Positions 47,801 through 58,189 of a stretch of 64,000 bases of DNA are shown in pieces. Position numbers and translations under genes: made by a program. The notes beneath the pieces are model-generated. The model was given only the letters and a program-made list of their open reading frames with translations. It searched no databases and had not been told where the DNA came from. Every line of letters starts with the position of its first letter. Within the stretch, counting starts at the first letter, position 1. Origin of the DNA: Arachis hypogaea (taxonomy: Eukaryota; Streptophyta; Magnoliopsida; Fabales; Fabaceae); the NCBI RefSeq assembly GCF_003086295.3, contig NC_092051.1:9540810-9604809 (forward strand). Reading direction: 5' to 3'.

Positions 47801-48869
47801 TTCTATCCCCATACTTGACCCACTGCTCTCTAGATTTTTGGTACCAAAAAAGTTCCTCTTGCAACAAAAGCCTATTGTAATATTCCCTCAGTTCAGCTTC
47901 TTTAATTCTCAGAGATAACACATCGGTAACCTCTAAACGCCGTTGAATCTGATCAATCTGATATTCCAGCTTATTTTTTCGCACAAAAATATTTCCAAAA
48001 ATCTTTGAGTTGAAGTCCAAAGAAGCCTGTTGAACCATCTTAAGCCTTTCGGTAACGCCTCCAAACTCTTGATTCCAAGCCTTACTAATAACATGTTTAT
48101 AAGAAGGATGTGTTGCCCACGCAGCTTGGAACCTAAAAGGACGTGAACCTTTCACTCTGGGGCTACCATGACAACGAACTAAAATAGGACAATGATCAGA
48201 ATGAAGCCTGCTAAGAATTTCAGAATAACCCTCAGGAAACATTGTCATCCACGCCTCATTAACTATAGCTCTATCCAACCTTTTAGCCAAGTCCCTGCCA
48301 GCCTGAACTGCTCTATACCAAGTATATCTCCTACCAGTCACTTTAAGATCAAAGAGCTCACAGTCATCTAGAGTAGTAGTTAATAGACTAGCTCTGTGAG
48401 AAGAAAAATAAGCACCTGTACTCTCATCTGGTGCCACAATCTCATTAAAATCACCAACTGCCATCCATGGTCTATTATGGCCTGAATTAATAGAACGCAA
48501 ATGATCCCAAAGCATACATCTTTTTTCGAATTGAGGACTCCCATATACTGCACTACAAAGCCAAACTAAGTTACCCACACTCACTTTCACTGTGATACAT
48601 TGGTCAATTTGATCAATAACCACACAAGAAGCATTAGCAATAGAAGATAGAAACCAAATGCCACCCCTGTGTCCTACTGCTTCCTCAATACCAACACAAT
48701 GAAAACCCAACTTATCCCAAAAATTCTTCAAATTATTAAACATGGTATGAGTCTCAAAGAGAAAGAAGAAAGATGGTTTATATATTCTCACCAAATTTTT
48801 GCAATGCACACGGGCCATCTTGTTAGACGCACCCCTCACATTCCAGGCTATGATATTGAAACTATCCAT
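44817..48869 (-). CDS. LINE ORF2: endonuclease, reverse transcriptase, zinc-binding region, RNase H
   Basis: 1350 residues. The N-terminus NIIAWNVRGASNKMA, WMAVGDFNEI and SDHCPI are the AP-like endonuclease (about residues 1-225). Reverse transcriptase spans about 490-760, with FKAPGPDGFQAYFFK, LQGGFIPGRGAPDNI and the catalytic box FADD at about 686-689. A zf-RVT region (WLWVWRLHIPEKYKFLIWL, CHRCQNGSESILHCLRECP) follows, then a plant-type RNase H (LNCDASW, AELYAIWRGL). One RNase H active-site Asp is changed: the motif reads CESHC near residue 1265 where ESDS is usual. The enzyme would nick target DNA and copy its own RNA in place. Confidence 0.93.
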   Translation of the reverse strand: MDSFNIIAWNVRGASNKMARVHCKNLVRIYKPSFFFLFETHTMFNNLKNFWDKLGFHCVGIEEAVGHRGGIWFLSSIANASCVVIDQIDQCITVKVSVGNLVWLCSAVYGSPQFEKRCMLWDHLRSINSGHNRPWMAVGDFNEIVAPDESTGAYFSSHRASLLTTTLDDCELFDLKVTGRRYTWYRAVQAGRDLAKRLDRAIVNEAWMTMFPEGYSEILSRLHSDHCPILVRCHGSPRVKGSRPFRFQAAWATHPSYKHVISKAWNQEFGGVTERLKMVQQASLDFNSKIFGNIFVRKNKLEYQIDQIQRRLEVTDVLSLRIKEAELREYYNRLLLQEELFWYQKSREQWVKYGDRNTKFFHLQTLVRRNHNRVHGLYVKDGSWSTDPDILQEEALSFYKNLFGTTEEVEVDCLGDVPMPTLSTEACARLIDPVSFAEVKSAVFSMSPFKAPGPDGFQAYFFKEYWEIVGTEIWNIVRSAFLGEFLNPSIMETLIVLIPKIDNPTFMKDFRPISLCNVVYKIITKVLTNRLRPFLPDIVSPLQGGFIPGRGAPDNIIVAQEILNFMKHTKSKKGTLAFKIDLEKAYDRVDWRFLESTLIAFGFPIITVNLIMTCVRASSLSIMWNGNRLDSFAPRRGLRQGDPMSPYLFVLCMERLACYISHKVVEGVWKPVSVTRGGPKFSHLMFADDLLLFCQATKSQVQMIMHSLNIFCKASGMKVNLEKSKAFCSKNVTARRRDIFTSVSSIRFALDLGRYLGVNLNHSRISRASFHSVIEKVRGRLANWKGRLLNKAGRLCLINSVAASIPVYHMQVSFFPNWVCDKLSSMMRQFLWKGQVDGKGLSLVNWRTVITPKKFGGLGVRDPACVNISLLGKLVWQLFHCQDKPWVALLRAKYLRNKGVLDGPVPCNASHVWKSISKAFGALKDAFSWCVGSLDQSFWFDNWSIEGPIAQDVPFVHISDSDLTIRDVWKDGQWNLHDIFSTIPEDVKQHLNAYNPDLNAGESSGWSWGVASSRLYSARSGYSWLAKRKFDWNEHDNWLWVWRLHIPEKYKFLIWLSLHNAIPTAEFRLGRGLALSSTCHRCQNGSESILHCLRECPSAKEVWNLLGLYSNNSNLHDWLYRGARSENVFLFFSTIWWIWRSRNQDLFNIDDSWSASKVVSLIRSSVREFHTIFAMHQSLSPPSLCLHWVPPPVYSVKLNCDASWFAPSGYAGFGCIIRNPDGCWLKGCTGKVEVCSVLFAELYAIWRGLLLAWESGFREVICESHCLEALFLVNQRMLGKDIPEWDLAKHIQEAMNWNWRVSILLIQRTANSVADCMAKAAASVADIHSNWNQPWSEFQHLIDLDMTLAN

Positions 48870-48909
48870 AAAAATAGCAAAAAGGGAGCTCCAATAACAA
48901 ACCCGAGAC

Positions 48910-50424
48910 TCAACATGATGTCCCTGTCTTCGACGATCCTGCCTTTAATGGACTCTCAAGTTGCAGCCCAATTTTCTCCGTCGAAACTTGCACCATACCC
49001 GCCGTCGATGCTCCATCCTTATCTACTGGTGAATTCTGCAAAGAGTTTGGGCGAGGACGCTTTCGCACAGTGCCATTTGTTGTCTCACCTTGCTGCTGAT
49101 GATGAACATTGTGCCGGGTCCCCGAAGAAGCCACACTAACCGGTTTTCCAATATTGATGCCCCTGCTTAATTTTGCTTTGGATCCAGTAGCATGTGTTGT
49201 ACGTTGGTGATTAGGCCTTGTCCAAGTATTGGTAGCCTTGTTAGGAGTCTTCTTTACTTTTGGTTGGACCTGATGGGTGCTAAGAGAAGGCTTTTGACCC
49301 ATTTTATACTTTCCTTTCCTAATCACTTGAGTCCAACCTTCTAAATCCTCATGTTGTGCATGGTCTACATGAACAGCATGCAAATCACTCTCCACCAAAT
49401 CCGGGACAGTAACTTTTACAGTCTCATCTCCAAGATTCTTGCCAAAATGAAAACTTGCCTTTTCTACATATACTGGATTTTTTGAATTTGAGCTTTCTGG
49501 CTGCTTTGCTACATCGCTGATCACCTTGGCATTAGTTCCTCCTCCTGCATTGCTGTCAGTCTTGCACACCTTCATATCATGACCAAACTTGAGACAGGAG
49601 CCACAAATAAGGTGAAGACTTTCATATTCAACCTCATATTCAACACCTTCAACAAGAATCTTCTTAGTCACTGGCAATCCTAAATCTATCTGAACACATG
49701 CTCGAGCATATCGTCCTCTTTCAGCTAATTTTGTTGCCAAATCAACCTTAACGGGAATGCCAACTGCAGCCGCAACACGGAGCATTGCATCTTCTTGGTA
49801 GCACCAAATTGGTAATCCAGAAATTCTAATCCACACTAAAGTTGCTCCAAAACAGTTTTCACTTGATCTAAACTCTTGATCCCAAGGCTTCACAGCCACA
49901 TAATTTCCCTCGATCATCCATGGACCTCCTAAGAGAACTTTTTCTCGCTCCTCAGCTACATCAAACTTCACAAGAAAGTAGTCAAATCCCACGTCCAATA
50001 AACCAAAACCTCCCTTAATCCTCCATACCGTTCGAAGTTTATGAGACAATACAGTGTAGCTATAATGTTTACCTAGCACCTTAATTACTATAGCATCCTT
50101 ATAAGGTTCTGCCAAGCAATTCTTAGCTTCTTGGGTAAACGTGACACTCGGTGGCAAGAGATCTCCTTGCTTCCCAGAAACTACTGCAATGTTATCTCCC
50201 GATAAAGTTTCAACAAGTGAAAAAGCTTTAGCAATCTTGGAACCCACAACTTTGTCCCTGAAAGAAACCTTCAAAGGCTTAGAAACCCCTCCCGAAATAT
50301 GATCCTCCTTTTCCCCTAATGCAATCCCTCCCCCACTCTCCCCCTTATCTCTTCCGCCGACATTATCGGCTGCCTCACCGTGTTTCACCCTCAAAGTCTC
50401 TTCCCCGCTCACTCCAGCGCTCAT
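48910..50424 (-). CDS. LINE ORF1: nucleic-acid-binding protein with DUF4283-like domain and zinc knuckle
   Basis: 504 residues. Residues of about 95-270 match the DUF4283 pattern (LRTVWRIKGGFGLLDVGFDY, FLVKFDVAEEREKVLLGGPW, TLVWIRISGLPIWCY). A CCHC knuckle CGSCLKFGHDMKVC lies at about 272-285. The C-terminal third is basic and low in complexity (Lys/Arg/Thr/Gln). It lies 40 bp upstream of ORF2 and is probably expressed from the same RNA, forming the ribonucleoprotein. Confidence 0.9.
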   Translation of the reverse strand: MSAGVSGEETLRVKHGEAADNVGGRDKGESGGGIALGEKEDHISGGVSKPLKVSFRDKVVGSKIAKAFSLVETLSGDNIAVVSGKQGDLLPPSVTFTQEAKNCLAEPYKDAIVIKVLGKHYSYTVLSHKLRTVWRIKGGFGLLDVGFDYFLVKFDVAEEREKVLLGGPWMIEGNYVAVKPWDQEFRSSENCFGATLVWIRISGLPIWCYQEDAMLRVAAAVGIPVKVDLATKLAERGRYARACVQIDLGLPVTKKILVEGVEYEVEYESLHLICGSCLKFGHDMKVCKTDSNAGGGTNAKVISDVAKQPESSNSKNPVYVEKASFHFGKNLGDETVKVTVPDLVESDLHAVHVDHAQHEDLEGWTQVIRKGKYKMGQKPSLSTHQVQPKVKKTPNKATNTWTRPNHQRTTHATGSKAKLSRGINIGKPVSVASSGTRHNVHHQQQGETTNGTVRKRPRPNSLQNSPVDKDGASTAGMVQVSTEKIGLQLESPLKAGSSKTGTSC

Positions 50425-51302
50425 CTTCGATTTTCAAAATTGTACAGAGTACGGAGTACGTACTCCCACTAAACCCTAATTGTTTTAATTTTTGAAAGTG
50501 ATATCTTTTCACGTTGGATTGAACTTTAGGTTCTATGTACCAATTATGTCCTTCATTATTCATATGTTTATTTTTTTTATAGTACTTTCTTCTAATACTC
50601 TCTTATGTATATTATTATTTTTTATAAAATTTCTGTTTTTTTATATGAGTTCTTTTACTGTTATTGCTATTTCTTTTTTGTATGGAATATTTTTTTTACT
50701 TTGTATTATAATTCTATTAATCCTATTAGAGTACTAAAAAATATTGAGAGTACTAAAAAAATATTAAAATTTATTTAAATATTTAAAATAAAATTATAAG
50801 ATAACATAAAATAATTATTTAAATTCATGTCCTTTTTTGTAATTTTTTATCTAAAAGCGATTTTGAATAATGTAATCCAAACAATATTTAGTTTACTATA
50901 ATCCATTTTGAATAAGAATTACCAAACATAAACCACGTTAATACTAACTCACTTTTGATTAAAATCAATTCTACAAAATCAATTTTATACAAACCTCAGT
51001 TTGCAAACCGTAATCCAAACACACACTAATTCGTTAGTCACTTAGGTCCTTTGCTCCGTCAACTCTAACGGAAGACAAAATAGTCTATGACAACTCTAAC
51101 AGGGGACAAAATAATTCCTAACCTCCTCTGTTTTAAAATGATGATACTGTTCTCCCCCAATTTCTATATCTCGCATAACACTAACAGTTTAATATTGTAA
51201 CTTCAAGCTACATAATGCACACTCTCAACTTCAATGTTCACAAGAAGAAAAATCTTCAACTTGTTTTCAACCAATTCATACTCAAAAAACTAATGACTAT
51301 AG

Positions 51303-52125
51303 GTGTGTTTGGAATTCACCTTGGGGATTGAGTGTGTTGAATGTCCTATTTTTATGTTTGGCAACTTTGTGAAACTGAACTCAGAATTGCTTTCACTTCT
51401 GAATGTACGTTCATGTGAAGCAAAAAATTCTAACTTCTACGTTTATGTTGGGAAAGGTTGATTACAGTTGAAAAATTAGATGAGAAATTCATTCTTTTTT
51501 TACCAATTTTACCATTCATTTTCTTCTATAAAAACTTAAAAATAATGCAAGTAACCATATAACTTTCACAGTAATTCTTTGTGTATGTTCTTCCGTTCCA
51601 ATTTTTTTTTTATCAAAATCTTTTAAATTTGTTTCAATCACTCTAAGATAAATATTTTAATTTTTTATTATTTTTAGTACTCTCTTTCATATTTTTATTT
51701 TTATGTTTTTTATTGGATTTTTTTATTTATATGATAAACATTTTTTTAGTGTTTTACTTTTTCATGTATATTATTATTTCTTATTGTTTTTTAGTTCATC
51801 TAAATTTTTTTTATTATATGAAATTTTTTTATGATATTTCTTATATATTTTATTAGTGTTTTATCTTTTAATTTGATGTTTATTAGTATTTTTATGTATT
51901 ATAATATATTTTGTTAATTTTTATATATTATTTTAATTTAGTAAGTAAATATTAATTTTATTATAAAATAATATCTCTTAATAAGATCTATTCAAATATA
52001 AAGTAAAATGATAGAATAATATAAAATATTATTTAAATTGATGTCTTTTTTAATAATTTTTCATCTAAAAGTGATTTCGAGTAGTATAATCCAAACAACA
52101 TTTATTTTATTTTATACTATTTTTA
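51303..52125. mobile_element. Second copy of the Harbinger-like repeat, truncated at one end
   Basis: Starts GGTGTGTTTGGAATTCACCT and shares TTTATGTTTGGCAA, GAATTGCTTTCACTTCTG-like, CATCTAAAAGTGATTT and ATAATCCAAACAACATTT with 44586-51026. The right inverted repeat is lost. Confidence 0.6.
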
Positions 52126-52129
52126 TTTA

Positions 52130-55100
52130 ATATCGAGTCTTTGCGAATACAAATCGAAACTTTAATTAAGAAAGCGAGAAATTTACTCTTAATCACTTAA
52201 TCACAATATATATATAAAACATTATATACATAGACTTATCTCAAGATTCTCAAATACAAGTCATATTCCTCTAAAATCTCTTGAACAATAAATGACGAGG
52301 GAAGAAATAAAGATCTAAGATTAAACCAAAATTCAGAAAATACGAAATACATATATAAAACTCTATGGACCGGTCGTGGCTCCTTGTCAAGGGTTTCCTG
52401 AACCTGTCGCTAAAACAAAAGATTTGTAGGGGGTGAGAACGTCGTCCTCGCATGTTCTCAGTAGAAAAAATGAATGCCTTAAAAATACAGAATAAAATAC
52501 AAATAACTAACTCATATCACAAATTCAGTTTTCTTTGTTAAACCCTTATAATCTTTCCGAAGTCTTACCTAAAGCTATTTATAGCTCTTTCTTTAAATCA
52601 CCTTAAATAAAGTCACAGTCACATTATTGATTCTCATCCTTAAACAACATTTCTTAATTACCGCAATATTCAAGTAAGCCAGTATCGCAAATAATATACT
52701 TAACCGAAATCACAAACATTAGTCCCCACAACATTATTAAGTCCACAACACAAGTAAAATGTCCAATCAAGCATACAAGCAAGTCACCAAGACAATACTA
52801 CAAGCACAAATAAACAAAGTAAACAACCACAATCAATGCGCAAACAATATGATGCATGTCTGTCCCTAGCGCAGGCCATGAATTCATGCGTCGGTTGTCT
52901 ACCCGCAACCCGACATTACTCGGAATGAACCCCGAATATGGTTCCTTTACTGTGTTAGTTTGATACCTTGGCATCACGGTTACCCGTGTCAGTTAGGCCT
53001 CATCATAATAGCGTTTTAATGTGCATCACAATAAGAAACAGTGCTATCAATTAGGCGAACATTCCCGCATTAGCAATCTCATGCTATCAGTTAGGCGGAC
53101 ACTTTCGCATTAACAGTTTGGCGCAAGACCCGTTTAACATATAATTCTCAATAATTTATTTCATTCTTTACTTTCCTTTTCTTTTCCTCTAAGTATCATT
53201 TCCATTCTTTAATTCCCACTTTCTTTCTTTTCCATTATACCTCCGCTTCACCTTATAGCTAAGCATACCTCCGCATCACCAAGAAACTTAAAAGTACCTC
53301 CCCATCACTGTGAAACTAGGCGTACCTCTGCATCACCGCTTAGCTTTAAACGTGTCCTAGGGATAACCTACACACCTTTGTTTAACTAAGCTCTTATATT
53401 TTGTCAAATTTGGACATATTCTTTGGGTATAAATAAAGTTTTACCACGTTTGGATTATAATTGAATCCGATAGCCAACTTAATAAAATCTGCTGCTGCAC
53501 TAAAGAGAATTCAGAAAAAAATACAACAAGCAACTCTGTTTTTGATAAATCTGTAATAAATTCAATTCTAATCCATTACTTCTAAATTTTGGTGAGGATA
53601 CACTCAACACCACTAAGTTCTAGAACAAACAAATTTCAGATTCATAGCACCTCGTTTGGTTAATTAAATGTCAATTGGAAGTGCTGTCCTGTTTTTAGTA
53701 ATTAGTTCTGAATTTTCTGCAAACATCTCCGCTTACAAGAGACATAACTAACTCTACAAAATAGCTATGGATATGAACTTTGTACTCAATTAAAGTAGAC
53801 TTACAGATCTTCAAAATTCTTTTGAAAGCAACTCAAAATGCCAAATAAGTCAAAAGTTATAGTAGCTGGAATGTGATACTGTAGAACCAGAAAACCAGAA
53901 AATTCTGCAGCAACCACCAAATTTCAAAAATTCACATCTTCCAAACCACTTGATCAAATTCCCTGAAATTTTTATAGAAAAATTTTGACTTCTTGAAGTT
54001 TGACAGAAAAATAATTTGGATTGAAAATCATGTCTAGATTGCTCCCAGTTTTTATTTTAATTTGCTGCCAATTATGCAGAAAATTCTGCATTGAATGATT
54101 TAACAACCCTTCATACCAAATTCTATATTCAAGCCTAAAATTCCTCTAAAACCACAATTCCAACTTTCTTTTGACTAATCAAAGTTGCCAAAGTGCTTAG
54201 CACAACCCTAGGAGTTCATACTTATCAATTCACCCTTTTCACAAATGCACATATACTTAGTTGAACATGTACTTTTCTACACTATCATAAACAGAATTTC
54301 TTTCCATAGGAGCTCAACATCAATCATACACATAATAAATCATCAATTATCATCATTCAAGCACACAATAATTCACCAATCCATAATGAACCATCATTCA
54401 TCATAATACAACCAGCAGCAACTATGACTATATCATCATCAATAACAGAATCATAATTTACAAATACACATATAACTCATCTAATCACCCAATTCTTTAC
54501 AGCACCAACAACCCTACCAAAACTCACTTTCAGCATACTCAAGCATACTCACATTTACTAACAATTTTCAACTTTATCAATTCTCATTAATTGGTCATGC
54601 ATAGCATTTATAAATCTTTTGTAATTATTCAGTAAGCTTTTTGGCATTCTTAATTTCAAAACTCTTAATTTCAAAACGAACCCCCTACCTCAGTTAGTCG
54701 AACTCCGAAATTAAACCCTCTTTTGTTTTGAATTCGCTGCAGCGGCAACACCCAGCGCAATCGGGACAGCGGCAGCAGCATCGATTGGAACAACAGCAAC
54801 GCTAATCGCCTCCGGCAGTGGCAGTAACAGTAGCTCCGATGCAGAACCGGAGTAGCAACAGTAGCTTGTCTTCTTCAGCAGTGATCCTCATAGCAGCGCC
54901 ACAAGTTCTGTTGGATTGAGAGAGATACGGTTCAGTCATGGTGGAGTGAAGCAATAATAAAAACCGACGATACCCACAACAGCAGCAGCTCCAGTGGCGT
55001 CTCCTTTCACTCTTTGACAACGACGATGATGACAATAGCAGCACGGTCTCTCTCTCCTCTGCAAGTTTCTCCTCCCCCTTTGTTCATGTTTGGACACATT

Positions 55101-55880
55101 TCTCTCCCCTCTTCGCATTCTATTCGTCCCGTTAATAGCGGCAACTTTCAATCGACGACGACGTGGCGGCAGCGTTCCCAGGCCCCACCGGTGCGCCCTC
55201 CCTCTCTTAAGCTCTCCCTCCTCTATTTTCTTTCTCTGTTTTGTGTGTTCTTGATGACCCAGAAGAAGCAAGAAGGAATTATATATGGAAGAATGAGTGA
55301 GGGAGTGGCTGAGGGAGTGAGGGATGAGTGTCACTGGGAGTGAGTCATGGTGATGGTGAGGAGAAAAAGAACGCGTGTTCTTACTTCTTAGTGAGACTGA
55401 GAGTATAATTAGTGTGTGTTGCTAGTTTTAGGATTAGAAAAAATGCATACTAATAGTATAAAAATTTTACAAAATTTTTATATTTAAAAATAATAATTTA
55501 AAATTTAATTATGATACTAGAAATTATTTTGGGGACACATAAAATTTAATTTATTTACATACTAATAAATTAAAACAATTATTTTTAAGAATTATAACAA
55601 TTAAATTAATTATTTTTTTATAAAATAAAAATTTAAAATTTAAACCATTCCTTACTCAATTTAAATTATATAATTTTTTATTATTTATAAATTACTGAAA
55701 TTCTAATTTTAATTGTGCAAAATATTTCATTAATACAAAATTATACACAAGAATTCTAATTAAATGAAACTCAAATAATTATAAAATCAATTTAATTATA
55801 TCTAATTAAAATAATTCCTAAATAACTTAGTCAAACTAATAAAATATGTTATAAATAATTTCAAAAATTCGAGTTGTTAT
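52130..55880 (-). mobile_element. Probable large retroelement LTR (solo or truncated), minus orientation
   Basis: No coding domain. Features recall the long LTRs of some plant Ty3/gypsy elements: a stretch with GGGGGTGAGAACGTCGTCCT (52430), then repeated phrases (GCTATCAGTTAGGCGGACAC-like twice near 53045-53115; ACCTCCGCATCACC-like four or five times at 53245-53335), and a GC-rich leader-like block of short codon-like repeats at 54730-55340. A possible edge sits near 55862-55876 (CGAGTTGTTATATC), but I could not find a convincing target duplication. The open frames 54802-55343 are treated as by-products of the GC-rich block. Confidence 0.5.
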
Positions 55881-56620
55881 ATCTTATCTTGTTTAATTTA
55901 TGCTCTTACTATTGTTAGTCATTGTTTAAAGTCATTAGATTAATGAGTACATGAGTATTTCATGTAATTTGTATTGTTATTGTCATTGTTACGCCCAATT
56001 CTTATCGTGGAGGTCTCTGCTCGGCTTTTCTCTCTTTAAGTTTGTGCTCTCTTTATCTCTAATCTCGCTGTGTCTCACGCGAAATGCAAATGTCGCTGCT
56101 CGCTTGTTCTTCTCGCCATCACTTCTGTTGAACTGTTCGGCCGTCACTTCCGTTTAACTGCTCGATATCACTTTCTTGCGAACGTCTCTGTTGTTCGGCC
56201 GTCTTTTCTTTTCTAGTAAACACTCCTTCATTGCTTCTTCAGTCCTAATTTTTTTTATGAAATTAATTATGATTAATCTATATTTTTTGAGTTAATTATT
56301 CTTGTTAATTTATCTTATTCTTGATAATTCTATTCTTGATAATTCTTTTTCTAAGTTAATTTTTTAAAAATAATTTGTTGATTGTTGATGGTAATTGTTA
56401 ATTATGACTTTTGAGTTTGTGTTATGTATGTAATTATTAATTGTTTTGTATTTTAAGGCTTTATGTATCGTTGAATTGTTGATGTGAATAGAAATTTTGT
56501 GTAAATTTGTATTCAATAATCAATACTTAGTTATTGAGGGTATGTAATTTGTGTAAGTTTGGATTCAATAATTAAAAATTTGTGTAAATAGTGTCTAAAA
56601 TTTGTTTTTTTTTTAGTGGT
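55881..56620. other. Spacer with a pyrimidine-rich, higher-GC block
   Basis: 55970-56230 is richer in GC than its surroundings and repeats TCGGCCGTC and CGCTGCTCG-like words. It has a short open frame without a recognisable domain. It may be a leftover of a transposon or an untranslated leader; undecided. Confidence 0.4.
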
Positions 56621-56666
56621 GAAACATAATATATTTGTTAATTATATATATTTTAATTTTTTATAG

Positions 56667-56755
56667 CTGATAAGTAATAGCTCAAATGGCATAGTCTCCC
56701 CATACTCAATTAAGAGGTTGCGGGTTCGAATCTCATATCTTTGGTAAAAAAAAAA
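56667..56755 (+). mobile_element. tRNA-derived SINE (copy 2), 89 bp, with a 46-bp flanking duplication
   Basis: A box TAGCTCAAATGG, B box GGTTCGAATCT, end CTATCTTTGGTA-like (here ATATCTTTGGTA) and an A10 tail. The flanks 56621-56666 and 56756-56801 are a perfect 46-bp direct repeat (starting GAAACATAATATATTTGTTA). Same family and body length as 30043-30131. Confidence 0.87.
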
Positions 56756-56801
56756 GAAACATAATATATTTGTTAATTATATATATTTTAATTTTTTATA
56801 G

Positions 56802-57780
56802 TCATAAATTTTAATATTTGAATTTGTAAATTTTCAATGATAACTTATAGACAAATTAATATGTAAAATTTTAAATTTTATTAATTTAAAAATCATTAAT
56901 TTTAATTATTTAAAATTTTATATTAAATTTTTAATAATTTTATTTTATATTTAATTAAACTGATTTCATTACTATTCAATCTTAGTTAGACCATTCAACT
57001 ATCGAATTAGTCATTTGATCGATTTAATAATTAGTCCAATTCCACAACTCTAGTCAAAGTTCACCAAAATTCTAATGATGTGAATGAGAATTATGAAGAG
57101 GTTGGGAACCGGTACCTCATCATAAACCAAATACATGGATCAAACCAACTGAATGCTCCGATCAAGACAAAAGAAAAAAAAAAACTTTGATATATAGGTC
57201 CTAATTAAACAAAATAACAAGGGAGAGGCTTGACCAAATTAAACAAGATCGTCCATGGTGGTGGTTTGTAAACTAGACCAACTAGTTTAAACAACCTCGT
57301 TTGTCAATGTGTGCGTGACTGTGTATTGTGTGTATATTTATATTTTATAGTGTAATTGACTTTGAAAAAAAGTCAACATTTCGGGAGACTACTTTCGCAA
57401 ATAAAACAAATAGTGTAATACGGTGAGTATTAAATTAATATATAAAAGTCAAACATTCTTATTATAATTATTTATCTAATAATAAGCAGGTGAACTTTAT
57501 TTTATAATACTTTGTCTAAATTCAAACATGATTAAATTGTTGCTCTTTTTGAAAGTTTTGACTTAATGATGACTACTAGTCACCAAAAAAAAATTAAGAG
57601 ACTTTGACCGAGACTAACTGTATGTGAATTGGGGGAAGGCATGCCGAGTCAGAGGAAACAGCCTGCAAATTTCAACAGAGGACGGCAATACAATAAAATA
57701 TTATTATTGGTTAATTAATTCATATTAGACAAATTCAGACTAGCATACATATCTACTACTGCTACTAGTATATTATACTC
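56802..57780. other. AT-rich spacer and upstream region of the VQ gene
   Basis: Non-coding. Several GTCAA/TTGAC words (57376, 57450, 57557, 57604) occur in the 500 bp before the VQ gene. TTGAC is the core of the W-box bound by WRKY factors, but such short words also arise by chance. Confidence 0.4.
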
Positions 57781-57787
57781 TCCTCAT

Positions 57788-57800
57788 ATATAAATACCAA
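57788..57800 (+). promoter_or_regulatory. Probable TATA box of the VQ gene
   Basis: TATATAAATACC, about 70 bp before the first ATG of the VQ locus. Confidence 0.5.
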
Positions 57801-57858
57801 TACCAATGTCAATGTCCCTGCCAAGTTTATTTCTTCAAATTCTCAAAGTAGTGGGAAT

Positions 57859-58117
57859 ATGATCATGGAGACATCACGTGTAGAAGGAAGAAGAAGGGGA
57901 GGTGCAGTTGCAGGGTCCAAAGCCTGCAGGCCTAGTAGTAAACAAGATAGAGAAGATGAAGAAGAAGAAGAAGCAGCCGGTGATAGTGCATTTGAGGTCT
58001 CCGAAGGTGATTCACGTGAGGCCTCAAGAGTTTATGGCTCTAGTGCAGCACCTTACTGGCAACTCTACCACTACTGCACCCAAGCAGAGACAGCAACATT
58101 TTCTAGATTTTCTATGA
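57859..58117 (+). CDS. Small VQ-motif protein gene, probably frameshifted
   Basis: The frame 57884-58117 encodes LQGPKPAGLVVNKIEKMK, a Lys run, VIVHLRSPKVIHVRPQEF, and the VQ core FMALVQHLTG (58031-58060), matching FxxxVQxLTG. VQ proteins are small nuclear partners of WRKY transcription factors. This frame has no ATG upstream of the conserved part (TAG at 57881). The ATGs at 57859 and 57865 lie in another frame (METSRVEGRRRGG...) that looks like the natural N-terminus. A one-base shift near 57880-57905 would explain this. Alternatively translation starts at ATG 57956, giving a 53-residue protein with the VQ core but without the QGPKP element. VQ genes usually have no intron, as here. Confidence 0.6.
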
Positions 58118-58189
58118 CCACCACAAAATTATTTCATACTTACCTAATCAAGCATCAGTTCCAAGTATTTTTAAAGGCTGCTTGAAATT

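Larger units (their letters stand above)
44761..50504 (-). mobile_element. Full-length L1-type LINE with two open reading frames
   Basis: Minus strand. A 14-16-bp target duplication CTTTTCACGTTGGA(TT) flanks it (44747-44760 and 50505-50518), and a poly-A tail appears as T10 at 44761. The 5' leader is about 80 bp, the ORF1-ORF2 gap about 40 bp and the 3' end very short (56 bp including the tail). Both frames are open with no stop, so the copy is young. It is nested in a Harbinger-like MITE. Confidence 0.93.
44586..51026. mobile_element. Harbinger-like MITE, interrupted by a LINE
   Basis: Ends GGGTGTGTTTGGATT (left) and AATCCAAACACACAC (right) are inverted repeats, flanked by TAA on both sides (44583-44585 and 51027-51029), as expected of PIF/Harbinger-type elements. 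Without the LINE and its target duplication it would be about 680 bp. A relative lies at 51303-52125. Confidence 0.65.

Noticed and set aside
48669..49139. 156-codon plus-strand open frame
   Set aside because: Antisense to LINE ORF1 and ORF2; no domain.
54802..55343. Open frames of 80-132 codons on both strands
   Set aside because: Located in a GC-rich, CAG/GCA-repeat block of a probable LTR, with no conserved domain and with overlapping frames on both strands.
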